This document shows positions 32,269-40,258 of a stretch of DNA of 43,940 nucleotides, piece by piece. Each line of letters starts with the position of its first letter. Within the stretch, counting starts at the first letter, position 1. The stretch is from Bradyrhizobium diversitatis (lineage in GTDB: Bacteria; Pseudomonadota; Alphaproteobacteria; Rhizobiales; Xanthobacteraceae), in the NCBI RefSeq assembly GCF_016031635.1, contig NZ_JACEGD010000049.1, positions 1-43,940 on the forward strand, written 5' to 3'. A model generated the notes under the pieces. The model was not told where the DNA came from, ran no database searches, and worked only from the letters and a program-made list of their open reading frames with translations. The position numbers and the translations under genes are program-made.

Positions 32269-33477
32269 TCAGGCCGGAGTGATGGTGACAGGCAGGCTGT
32301 CGAGCCCGCGCAGCGTGTTGTTGAAGCGGCGCTTCGGCTCGCCCGTGATCTCGATCTTTTCGATGCGCCGGGCCAGCGCCGTCAGCATCACCTCGCCTTC
32401 GAGCCGGGCGACAAGCTGACCGACGCACATGTGGATGCCGGAGCCGAAGCCGACATGGCCGGAGGTGCGGCGTGTGATGTCGTAGCTGTCCGGCTTGTCC
32501 CAGCGACGGGGATCGCGATTGGCTGCGGCCAGGAACATCAGCACCTTCTCGCCCTCGCCGATCCGCGCGCCCGACAACTCGACCTCGCGCGAGGTGGTGC
32601 GGAAGAAGGTCTGCACCGGACTTTCGAAGCGCACGGCCTCCTCGAAGGCGCCACGCGCGAGCGTAAGATCCTGGCGCAGGCGCTGCCATTGATCCGGGAA
32701 ACGGGCGAGGCAATAGACCGCGGCCGCTATGCCGTTGACGGTGGTGTCGAGACCGGCCGACAGCAGCGAGCGCACCAGGAGCGGCGCTTCGGTTGCCGTG
32801 ATGGCGCCTTCGTCGACCTGTGCATGAATGCAGGCCCCAAAGCCACCCGGCGCCAGGTTCTCGCGCTGGCACTGCTCGGTGACATAGGCCTGGTGCGGTG
32901 CCGAGCGTTCGATCGCCTCCTGGCGCAGCTGGTTGGGCGGACCGAAGGCGTTGAACACCACGCTGGCATAGGGAATCAGATGCTCCCGCCCCTCGGGCTT
33001 CAAGCCGAGCGCATCCGGAAAGATCGAGAGCGGATAGGCTTCCGCAAGATCCGTGATCGCATCGAAGCTGCGCGTCTCCAGCAGCGCATCGACCCGCGCC
33101 TCGGCCGCCGCGGCAAAGCGATCGCGGACCTGCTTCATCACGGTGGGCGACAGCACCTTCGACAGCACGGCGCGGGTGCGGGTGTGCGCCGGCGGATCGG
33201 CCTCGAGGATCAGGCTCGGCGGCCGCCACGGCGTCTCCTTCTTGAAGTCGGACAGCCCGACGCCGCGGCTCGAGCAGAAGGTCGCGGGATCGTTGAGAAC
33301 GGCATGGACCTCGGCGTAGCGCGCGACGGCGTACACGTTCCATCTGTCGAGATAGACCACGGGGCCCGCTTCCCGCAGCAGCTCATGCGTGGGGTAGGGG
33401 TCGGCAAAAAACTTCATGTCGAAGGGATCGACGTCGAGATGCGGAATGCCTGATCCAGCGGGGCCGGATACGGTCAT
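32269..33477 (-). CDS. cytochrome P450, CYP199A-like para-substituted benzoate hydroxylase
   Basis: This 402-aa soluble P450 resembles CYP199A2/A4, which oxidatively demethylate 4-methoxybenzoate. The haem ligand is C351 (FGSGIHMCVGQ). The acid-alcohol pair D244-T245 is in LLSAGLDTTVNG, and the E-x-x-R motif is E280/R283. The residues that anchor the benzoate carboxylate in CYP199A4 (R92, S95, R243, S244, S247, as I recall) correspond with a constant offset of 7 to R85, S88, R236, S237 and S240, all present. It therefore probably takes 4-methoxy- or other 4-substituted benzoates. It is divergent from a MarR gene and leads the operon with ferredoxin and binding protein. Confidence 0.92.
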   Translation of the reverse strand: MTVSGPAGSGIPHLDVDPFDMKFFADPYPTHELLREAGPVVYLDRWNVYAVARYAEVHAVLNDPATFCSSRGVGLSDFKKETPWRPPSLILEADPPAHTRTRAVLSKVLSPTVMKQVRDRFAAAAEARVDALLETRSFDAITDLAEAYPLSIFPDALGLKPEGREHLIPYASVVFNAFGPPNQLRQEAIERSAPHQAYVTEQCQRENLAPGGFGACIHAQVDEGAITATEAPLLVRSLLSAGLDTTVNGIAAAVYCLARFPDQWQRLRQDLTLARGAFEEAVRFESPVQTFFRTTSREVELSGARIGEGEKVLMFLAAANRDPRRWDKPDSYDITRRTSGHVGFGSGIHMCVGQLVARLEGEVMLTALARRIEKIEITGEPKRRFNNTLRGLDSLPVTITPA

Positions 33478-33560
33478 GGAAGACCTCCCTCATTTTGATC
33501 TTGTGAAAGGGGAGCGCATGCCCTTAGGTCAGCGGGCCCGCCGCGAGTCAGAAACCCGAT

Positions 33561-34067
33561 ATGCCGCCGTCTTCGACCAGAGTCCGCCAGAAACCCGCGC
33601 CCAATGATGTGGGACCGACGCTCGATCTCGACCGTTACGTCCCGGCGTTCATCACCTTCATCGCCAACAAGCTCTCGAACAGCGCGACCGCGTTCTATCA
33701 GAAGCAGTTCGGCGTCAACGTCACGGAATGGCGGATCATGTCGCTGCTGGCGATCGAACCCGGCATTCCGGCGTCGCGAATCTGCCACGTCATCGGCTTC
33801 GACAAGGGGCCGGTGAGCCGGACACTGGCAGGACTGGAGAAACGCGGGCTGGTCTCGATCCGCACCGATCCCAATGACGGCCGCACGCATTCGATCTCGC
33901 TGACGGCGAAGGGGCGCGCCACCCACGACAAGGTGATCGTCGCTGCGTTCGAACGTGAGAAACGCCTGTTGTCCTGCCTGAGCAAGGACGAGCGCGAGGT
34001 GCTGATCGACCTGCTGCGCCGGCTGCACGAAAATCTCGGCGCGGTGACAGGCGGCACTGAGGTCTGA
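33561..34067 (+). CDS. MarR-family regulator divergent from the P450
   Basis: This 168-aa winged-helix protein has recognition region ASRICHVIGFDKGPVSRTLAGLEKRGLV followed by the wing RTDPNDGRTHSISLT. Dimerisation helices flank it at both ends. ATG at 33561 (MPPSSTRVRQ), without a strong ribosome site; a start further in is possible. It shares 83 bp with the P450 operon, so it is the likely repressor, responding to an aromatic acid or its CoA ester. I see only a GC palindrome (33532-33541) as a possible site. Confidence 0.85.
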   Translation: MPPSSTRVRQKPAPNDVGPTLDLDRYVPAFITFIANKLSNSATAFYQKQFGVNVTEWRIMSLLAIEPGIPASRICHVIGFDKGPVSRTLAGLEKRGLVSIRTDPNDGRTHSISLTAKGRATHDKVIVAAFEREKRLLSCLSKDEREVLIDLLRRLHENLGAVTGGTEV

Positions 34068-34425
34068 CGGGTCGCGCCTCAGGCAGCACCTTCCGACAGT
34101 TCCAGGCATGCGCCGGCGTTTGCCGGCGGCACCATTCGTGCCGAGCATTGTTTCCTCCAGACAAGAACGCGGCGGTTCCCCCGCCGTCATCTCTATCTGG
34201 AACGGTTCGCATAAATTAGTTGCTTAGGCAACAAAAGAATCGGCAAGATATTGCGGCAGGGATGCTGGGCTAGTTTACGGGCCTGGATCCCCGGGTCCCG
34301 GCTCTGCACTCGGATAGATGGGCCCCGGCTCTGCAGCGCATCACACCGGACGATGCTTCGCATCGCCGGGGCGCTGCGCTGCGTCCGGGGCACGAGAGCT
34401 TACGAGTGGAGAGAACCTCTACTCC
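34068..34425. other. 358-bp convergent region, no gene
   Basis: No gene is seen between these two convergent genes. It holds an operator-like dyad (34219-34232), a 12-bp direct repeat CCCGGCTCTGCA (34297-34308 and 34324-34335), and GC hairpins near 34350-34390. Confidence 0.5.
34219..34232. promoter_or_regulatory. MarR-like dyad in a convergent intergenic region
   Basis: GTTGC and GCAAC flank TTAG, within AT-rich DNA. It resembles MarR-type operators, but no start codon follows in either direction, so it may be a relic or may drive an RNA that I cannot identify. Confidence 0.3.
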
Positions 34426-36276
34426 TTACGGACCGACCCACTCCGCCGACGCATCATCATTCAGCCGCGCCACCGCATCGGCCCGGCGCGTCAGCACGGC
34501 GCGCTGATTGATGTAGCCCTTGTCGGTGATCTCGCCGCGATCCACCGATGGCGGCTCGGCGAGAAGCAGCGCGCGCGTGGCATGGCCGGAGGAGTTGGGG
34601 CCCTGCAGTTTCAGCCTCGCCAGGCCTTGCGCGATCGTGGTTCTGATCAGGTCATGCGCGATCACGTCGTTCACAGCCGCTGTCTCGGGCAGACCGGCAT
34701 GGGCGCGGCAAGCTGCGATGTTTGGAAATACCAGGAAGCGCACCTCGTCGCCGCCGTGGCCGGTGACGACGATATCCTGTGCGAGCGGTGCCAGCGCAGC
34801 GATGCCGGCAACGCGCAGCGTGCCGACGCTGACCCATGTGCCTGAGTTGAGCTTGAAGTCTTCGGCAACGCGGCCGTCGAAGAACAGGCCGCGCTCCGGC
34901 CGCGCGCTGTCAGCAAGCTTCACCGCGTCGCCGATCAGGTAGAAGCCCTCCTCGTCGAACGCTTGCCTGGTCAGCTCCGGCGCCTTCCAATAGCCCGGCG
35001 TGACGTTGGGGCCGCGCACGCGGACCTCCAGCTTGTCGCCGGAGGCGACGAGCTTCAATTCGGTGCCGGGAATGGGCACGCCGATGTTGCCGGAGCGCTC
35101 GGCGAGGAAATGACAATCGGTGGCGAGCGGCGAGGTTTCGGTCGAGCCCCAGGCCGAGACCATCGGCAACGCACGGCCGACGGTCTCGATAGAGAGTTGC
35201 TCCAGGGCATCCCAGAGATTCTGCGGCAGCGCCGCGCCGGCATAGAAGGCGAATTTCACCTCGCCGAAGAAGCGGCGGCGCAATTCCTCGTCGCTGCGCA
35301 GCGCGGCGACCAGCATGTCGAAGCCGCGCGGCACGTTGAAATAGACCGTCGGGATCACGCTTTTCAGATTGGCGAGCGACGTCGCGAAGAGACCAGGGGC
35401 AGGCTTGCCGCCGTCGATATAGAGCGAGCCGCCATTGCGCAGCACGAGGTTGAAATTGTGGTTGGCGCCGAAGGTGTGACTCCAGGGCAGCCAGTCGAGG
35501 ATGACGAGATTGCCGGGGCCCTCGTCGAGAAAGGTCCAGGTCTGCGCCTTGGCTTGCTGACTGGAGGTCAGCATGCGCTGGGTGTTGATGACCGCCTTGG
35601 GCGTGCCGGTCGAGCCTGACGTGAACAGGAGTTTCGCTATCGTGTCCGGCGTGAGCGCGGCAAAGACCCTTGCGACGTCGGGCGTCTCGGGCGTCGCCGC
35701 AACGGTGCGGAAGGCGAGTGCGCCATCGTCATCGGCATTGCCGCTGATGATCTGCGCCTGGTGCAGCGGCGCGACAGCTGCCAGCGCCGGCGCGAACGGC
35801 CTGACCGCGGAGACGTAGATCGCGCCCGGCTCGAGCAGCGCAATCATGCTCTTGAGCTTGTCGAAGTCTCTCGACATCAGTGAATAGGCGGGCGAGATCG
35901 CGGCCGATGGCACGCCCACATGCTGGGCGGCAAGCGCGAGCAGCGCGTGATCGATGCTGTTGTCGGAGAGGATCGCGAGCGGGTGCTCAGCGGAGAGGCC
36001 TTGCGCCAAGATCCAGGACGCGGCGGCGCGCACCTTCCGCAACGCCTCGGCATAGGTGACGGTGATCCAGGGCGCTTCGACATTGCCGCGTTCGGCCAGG
36101 AAGATCGCATCGGGCGTTCGCCGCGCCCATTGTTCCAGCCAGTCGCCGACGCAACGGGCGCCATCGCGCAACGGATCCGGCGATCGCAGCACGATGCTGC
36201 CGTCGGCGCGCTGCTCTGCGATCGTCCTTGGCGTTGCGAACAGTCCTGCAACGTCACCATCTGGGGCGACTGTCAT
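34426..36276 (-). CDS. fcs: feruloyl-CoA synthetase-like ligase
   Basis: This 616-aa acyl-adenylate ligase has the P-loop motif FTSGSTGTPKAV (about 218-229) and WGSTETSPLAT as A5. GFYLIGDAVKLADSARPERGLFFDGRVAEDFKLNSG carries the conserved D and R. The C-terminal region lacks the common PxxxxGK lysine in its usual form and instead ends ITDKGYINQRAVL, the arrangement seen in feruloyl-CoA synthase-type proteins of more than 600 residues. It would activate ferulate or p-coumarate to the CoA ester. The hydratase/lyase step is not encoded here. It is divergent from a MarR gene across an operator-like dyad. Confidence 0.85.
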   Translation of the reverse strand: MTVAPDGDVAGLFATPRTIAEQRADGSIVLRSPDPLRDGARCVGDWLEQWARRTPDAIFLAERGNVEAPWITVTYAEALRKVRAAASWILAQGLSAEHPLAILSDNSIDHALLALAAQHVGVPSAAISPAYSLMSRDFDKLKSMIALLEPGAIYVSAVRPFAPALAAVAPLHQAQIISGNADDDGALAFRTVAATPETPDVARVFAALTPDTIAKLLFTSGSTGTPKAVINTQRMLTSSQQAKAQTWTFLDEGPGNLVILDWLPWSHTFGANHNFNLVLRNGGSLYIDGGKPAPGLFATSLANLKSVIPTVYFNVPRGFDMLVAALRSDEELRRRFFGEVKFAFYAGAALPQNLWDALEQLSIETVGRALPMVSAWGSTETSPLATDCHFLAERSGNIGVPIPGTELKLVASGDKLEVRVRGPNVTPGYWKAPELTRQAFDEEGFYLIGDAVKLADSARPERGLFFDGRVAEDFKLNSGTWVSVGTLRVAGIAALAPLAQDIVVTGHGGDEVRFLVFPNIAACRAHAGLPETAAVNDVIAHDLIRTTIAQGLARLKLQGPNSSGHATRALLLAEPPSVDRGEITDKGYINQRAVLTRRADAVARLNDDASAEWVGP

Positions 36277-36354
36277 GTGTTTCCTCCTCCGCCCGGATAC
36301 GGGATCGACCGCAGCCTCGTCCGGGCCGCTTGGCCATAATGTTGGTCACGACAA

Positions 36355-36370
36355 TTGTTGTCGTCAACAA
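36355..36370. promoter_or_regulatory. MarR operator candidate between fcs and its regulator
   Basis: TTGTTG and CAACAA flank TCGT, in an AT-rich patch with a further ACAATTGT (36351-36358) at its left. It lies 79 bp upstream of fcs and 56 bp upstream of the MarR gene. Confidence 0.55.
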
Positions 36371-36425
36371 CAATCTTTCACTCAGGCCCACGAGGCGATA
36401 GGGTTGCGCGACAGGAGAGACCGAC

Positions 36426-36932
36426 GTGACAGCCACCGCAGCCCGGGTCGACAGCCGCCACACCCCGCGAAAGCGCGCGGGCAACGGCGCAGCACCACGC
36501 GATGTCGCCGACGACGTCGGCCTCGACGCACTGGCCGGCCATGCCGGCTATGCGGTGCGGCGTTTCCAGATCTGGATCTTTCAGGACTTCATCAAGACGC
36601 TCGGCGAGGTCGACATCCGGCCGACGCAATATTCGGTGCTGACGGTGATCGGCGCCAATCCGGGCCTGTCGCAGATGGCGGTGGCCAAGCGCCTCGGCAT
36701 CGAGCGCGCCCGGCTGGTGCACCTGCTCGACAGCCTCGAACAGCGCAAGCTGGTGAAGCGGATCAAGTCGAAGGAGGACCGGCGCTCCCATGCCTTGCAC
36801 CTTACGGCGCAGGGCGAGACCGCGCTGGCGAAGTTCAAGCGGCTCGCGGCCGAGCACGAGCGGCACGTCGAGGCGAAGATCGGCAGGGAGAACAGGGCGC
36901 AGCTGCTCCGGATCCTCGCCGGCTTCACCTGA
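36426..36932 (+). CDS. MarR-family regulator of the feruloyl-CoA synthetase gene
   Basis: This 168-aa protein has the winged helix LSQMAVAKRLGIERARLVHLLDSLEQRKLVKRI with wing KSKEDRRSHALHLT. The first 45 residues are basic and flexible. MarR proteins such as FerR/CouR repress hydroxycinnamate genes and release DNA on binding the CoA thioester; this one is placed for that role. It ends in a 9-bp-arm hairpin (36939-36961). Confidence 0.87.
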   Translation: MTATAARVDSRHTPRKRAGNGAAPRDVADDVGLDALAGHAGYAVRRFQIWIFQDFIKTLGEVDIRPTQYSVLTVIGANPGLSQMAVAKRLGIERARLVHLLDSLEQRKLVKRIKSKEDRRSHALHLTAQGETALAKFKRLAAEHERHVEAKIGRENRAQLLRILAGFT

Positions 36933-36938
36933 TCCCGA

Positions 36939-36961
36939 TCTGCCCATGATTTGGGCAGATG
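36939..36961 (+). terminator. hairpin after the MarR gene
   Basis: ATCTGCCCA and TGGGCAGAT are perfect arms around TGATT, 6 bp past the stop. No T-run follows. Confidence 0.45.
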
Positions 36962-37029
36962 CACGTCACGGGTCGCTGGCGCGTCCGCTCGCGCCCCTGC
37001 CGAAATATCCACCAACCCACTGATCTCAC

Positions 37030-37064
37030 GATAATATCCTGGATAATTTTCCTGCCCGGATAAT
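37030..37064 (+). promoter_or_regulatory. triple GATAAT patch upstream of atzF
   Basis: GATAAT occurs at 37030, 37042 and 37059 in a short AT-rich region about 65-100 bp before the chosen start. ATCCTGGAT (37035-37043) is a small dyad inside it. It may be promoter or operator. Confidence 0.35.
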
Positions 37065-37128
37065 GTACACAATGGCACATCGCTTGCTTCACTCCGGGGT
37101 GAGGACATGTTGCCGGAGTTTTGTCGCC

Positions 37129-38934
37129 ATGGGGGCTGAGCAGCCTGAAACGATCGCCGCGATTGTGGCCGCGCACCGCGCGGGCCGGCTTTCGCCGGCG
37201 CAGACGGTCGCGCGGACCTATCAGCGCATCCGCGACCACAATGACCCCGCCGTGTTCATCAGCCTGCGCGACGAGACGGACGCGATCGCGGAGGCCGAAC
37301 GTCTCGCCACGAAGGGCGCCACCGGCCTGCCGCTCTATGGCGTGCCGGTCGCGGTGAAGGACAATATCGACGCGCTGGGCTTTCCGACCACGGCCGCTTG
37401 CCCGGCCTTCTCGTACACGCCGGCGCACGATTCGACTGCCGTGGAGCGCCTGCGCGCCGCCGGCGCCATCATCATCGGCAAGACCAACCTCGACCAGTTC
37501 GCGACCGGTCTCGTCGGCGTCCGTTCGCCCTACGGCATCCCCAAAAACTCGATCCGCGAGGATCTCATTCCCGGCGGCTCGAGCTCGGGCTCGGCTGCCG
37601 CGGTCGGCGCCGGGCTGGTGCCGCTGTCGCTCGGCACCGACACCGCCGGCTCCGGCCGCGTGCCGGCGATGCTCAACAACATCGTCGGGCTGAAGCCGAG
37701 CCTCGGCATGATCTCGACCGCGGGCCTGGTGCCGGCCTGCCGCACGCTCGACTGCATCTCGGTGTTCGCACTGACGGTGGACGACGCCGCCCTCGCGCTG
37801 TCGGTGATGGCGGGACCGGACCAGGCCGATCCGTTCTCGCGCGACCGGCCGCTTGGCGCGATCACGCCGTTGCCGCCAAACTTGCGCCTGGGCGTGCCGC
37901 GTAACGGGCAGCTGATCTTCTTCGGCGACAGGAAAGCGGAAGCCGCTTACGGCGATGCGCTGAAGCGATGGACTGCGCTTGGGGCGACATTGGTCGAGTT
38001 CGACCTCGAGCCGTTCTACGAGACGGCGCGGCTGCTGTATGAGGGGCCCTGGGTCGCCGAGCGCTATCTCGTGATCAAGGACCTGCTTGCCTCCGCGCCC
38101 GACACGATCCATCCCGTGACGCGCGAGATCACCGCCGCCGGCGCGCGGCTGACGGCGGCGGAAACCTTCTCCGCCCTCTATCGTCTGCAAGGGCTTCGCA
38201 AGATCGCCGAACGCACATTCGCCAATATCGACGCGCTGGTGCTGCCGACGGCACCGACGGCCTACACGACCGCACAGGTGCTCGCCAATCCGATCGAGCT
38301 CAACAGCCGTCTCGGCACCTACACCAATTTCGTCAACCTGCTCGATCTCTGCGGCCTCGCCTTACCCGCATCGATGCGCAGCGACGGCATTCCGTTCGGC
38401 ATCACACTGCTCGCGCCCGCAGGACGCGATGCGCTGCTCGCCAGCATCGGCCGCGTCTTCCATGCGGATACCCAGCTGACCGTCGGCGCGAAGGGCGTGG
38501 CGCAGCCACCGCTCGCAGCGCTCGCCACCAGCAGCAGCGACGAGATCCCCATCGCGGTCGTCGGCGCGCACCTGTCCGGCATGGCGCTGAACGGCGAACT
38601 GACGGCGCTCGACGGGCGCCTGATCGAGGTCACCAAGACCGCGCCGGACTACAAGCTCTATGCGCTGCCGACCACGCCGGCCAAGCCGGGCATGCTGCGT
38701 GTCGCAGCCGGCAAGGGCGCCGCGATCGAGCTCGAGATCTGGTCGCTATCGCCATCCGCCTTCGGCAGGTTCGTCAACGCGATCCCCGCACCGATGGCGA
38801 TCGGCGCCGTTCGCTTGGCGGACGGCCGCAGCGTGAAGGGCTTCCTCGTCGAGCCGGAGGTGCTGGGCGAGGCCCGCGATATCACCGCGTATGGTGGCTG
38901 GCGGAAATTTATGGCGGAAGCCGCGACGGGGTGA
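37129..38934 (+). CDS. atzF: allophanate hydrolase (AtzF type)
   Basis: This 601-aa protein would split allophanate into ammonia and CO2. The N-terminal amidase-signature domain has the Lys-Ser-Ser triad K77 (VAVKDN), S151 (GGSSSGS) and S175 (DTAGSGRVP). These lie at a constant offset of 14 from the K91, S165, S189 that I recall for AtzF. The C-terminal 150 residues (from about 450) are the allophanate hydrolase-specific domain, including VGAHLSGMALNGEL and a final YGGWR. I start at the ATG at 37129 (MGAEQPETIA); upstream ATGs would add a poorly composed leader. It is on the opposite strand from the amidase genes at 39865-41864. Confidence 0.9.
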   Translation: MGAEQPETIAAIVAAHRAGRLSPAQTVARTYQRIRDHNDPAVFISLRDETDAIAEAERLATKGATGLPLYGVPVAVKDNIDALGFPTTAACPAFSYTPAHDSTAVERLRAAGAIIIGKTNLDQFATGLVGVRSPYGIPKNSIREDLIPGGSSSGSAAAVGAGLVPLSLGTDTAGSGRVPAMLNNIVGLKPSLGMISTAGLVPACRTLDCISVFALTVDDAALALSVMAGPDQADPFSRDRPLGAITPLPPNLRLGVPRNGQLIFFGDRKAEAAYGDALKRWTALGATLVEFDLEPFYETARLLYEGPWVAERYLVIKDLLASAPDTIHPVTREITAAGARLTAAETFSALYRLQGLRKIAERTFANIDALVLPTAPTAYTTAQVLANPIELNSRLGTYTNFVNLLDLCGLALPASMRSDGIPFGITLLAPAGRDALLASIGRVFHADTQLTVGAKGVAQPPLAALATSSSDEIPIAVVGAHLSGMALNGELTALDGRLIEVTKTAPDYKLYALPTTPAKPGMLRVAAGKGAAIELEIWSLSPSAFGRFVNAIPAPMAIGAVRLADGRSVKGFLVEPEVLGEARDITAYGGWRKFMAEAATG

Positions 38935-38947
38935 ATTTCACTCCGCT

Positions 38948-39113
38948 GTCGTCCCGGACAAGCGCAGCTCTGGACAACGCGTAGCGTTGTCTAGAGCGGA
39001 GCGCAGATCCGGGACCCATACCCACAGGGAGCGGCTTTGGGAAGACTGGGAGTGGGAGCTTTGCCTCGCACTACTCCCTGTGGTTATGGGTCCCCGCGTT
39101 CCGCGGGGACGAC
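38948..39113. repeat. 166-bp palindromic repeat (same family as 7641-7802)
   Basis: Outer arms GTCGTCCC and GGGACGAC. The interior shares CAGATCCGGGACCCATA and CTCCCTGTGGTTATGG with the copy at 7641-7802. It lies between the convergent atzF and GntR genes. Confidence 0.75.
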
Positions 39114-39137
39114 AGTGAGAGTGTGGCAATGAACGGC

Positions 39138-39860
39138 TTACACCGACACCGCGTAGATCTCGTACTCGCCGCGCACGAGCTCGATATGCGCGCGCATCGC
39201 CGCTGCGGCACCTTGCTTGTCGCCGCGCATGATGGCGACGACGACGCGATCGTGTTCGGCGTGCGACTTGGCGAGGCGGCCGAGATTGCGGAACTGGGCG
39301 CGGCGGAACGGCTGCACGCGGACGCGGGTGGCGAGCGTGATCTCGGCGATGTAGCCGTTCTGCGAACCGGCATAGATCGCGTTGTGGAAGCGCTCGTTGA
39401 CCTCGTGGAAGCGCTCGGGATTGCCGGTGTAGCTCAGCACCCGCAGCTCCTCGTGGATGGCCTCCAGGCCGTGACGCTCGGCCGCCGACATGCGTTCGGC
39501 GGCAAGGCCTGCGCACAAGGCCTCGAGCTCCGCCATCGCCTCGAACATACCTTTCAGCCGCTCGACGGATGGCCGCGCCACCACCGCGCCGCGATGGGGC
39601 CGTGCCTCGACCAGCCCGCTCGCCACCAGCTGGCGCAGCGCCTCGCGGACCGGGGTGCGCGAGACGTTGAAGCGCCGCGCGATGTCGGTCTCGTCCAGCG
39701 GCGCGCCCGGCGCCAGCATTCCGCGCACGATCTCGTCGGCAAGCTGAAGCCGCAGTTCCTCGGCGCGCGTGACTTTCTGCAGCGACGGAAGTGCCCGGTC
39801 GACGCGGGGCACCACCGGCTCGGCCGGCAATGTCCCGGGCGGAAGATCGTCAAGCGTCAT
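39138..39860 (-). CDS. GntR-family regulator (FCD subfamily)
   Basis: This 240-aa protein has an N-terminal winged helix (DIARRFNVSRTPVREALRQL... at about 47-80) and an all-helical FCD ligand domain from about 95. The FCD domain has the metal-binding D/H pattern (ERFHEVNERFHNAIY, then SHAEHDRVVVAI). I start at the ATG at 39860 (MTLDDLPPGT). It lies 4 bp downstream of the AtzH-like gene in the same orientation, so it is the last gene of that operon and probably autoregulates it. Confidence 0.87.
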   Translation of the reverse strand: MTLDDLPPGTLPAEPVVPRVDRALPSLQKVTRAEELRLQLADEIVRGMLAPGAPLDETDIARRFNVSRTPVREALRQLVASGLVEARPHRGAVVARPSVERLKGMFEAMAELEALCAGLAAERMSAAERHGLEAIHEELRVLSYTGNPERFHEVNERFHNAIYAGSQNGYIAEITLATRVRVQPFRRAQFRNLGRLAKSHAEHDRVVVAIMRGDKQGAAAAMRAHIELVRGEYEIYAVSV

Positions 39861-39864
39861 TCGG

Positions 39865-40257
39865 TCAGGTCTCTTTCGGCTCGTCGATGATGCTGACATG
39901 AGCCGCAACGACGCGCCAGCCCTCCGGGAAGCGAATCCACGTCTGCATCTGCCGGCCGACCTTGCCGGGCGCCGTGTCGCGATAGAACAGGGTGGAGGCC
40001 ACGGCCGTGTCGCGGCCGTAGCTGGTGATCACCGTCCTTGCGGTGCGCCGGTTCAACCCGACCGGCGAGCGTGCGGCGCGGAAGCCGGAGATCGCCTCAT
40101 AGCCATAGAGGTTCTCGCCGATGCCGTAGCGCAGCGTACGGGGGTCGTTGCGAAAGAGTTCGCCGAGCACGGCGACGTCGTTGCTGACGAGGGCCTGCTC
40201 ATAGCGCTCGAACGCGGCTTTGACTTCCGCGATCACCTCGGGGAGATCGATCTCCAT
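39865..40257 (-). CDS. atzH: AtzH/HpxZ-like DUF3225 protein
   Basis: This 130-aa SnoaL/NTF2-fold protein contains LRYGIGENLYGYEAISGFRAAR and GRQMQTWIRFPEGWRVVAAHVS, typical of DUF3225. In the cyanuric acid pathway AtzH decarboxylates 1,3-dicarboxyurea to allophanate. HpxZ is the homologue in oxalurate operons. The start at 40257 (MEIDLPEVIA) follows the amidase stop by 1 base with AGGA upstream, showing translational coupling. The atzF gene nearby favours the allophanate role. Confidence 0.82.
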   Translation of the reverse strand: MEIDLPEVIAEVKAAFERYEQALVSNDVAVLGELFRNDPRTLRYGIGENLYGYEAISGFRAARSPVGLNRRTARTVITSYGRDTAVASTLFYRDTAPGKVGRQMQTWIRFPEGWRVVAAHVSIIDEPKET

Positions 40258-40258
40258 C

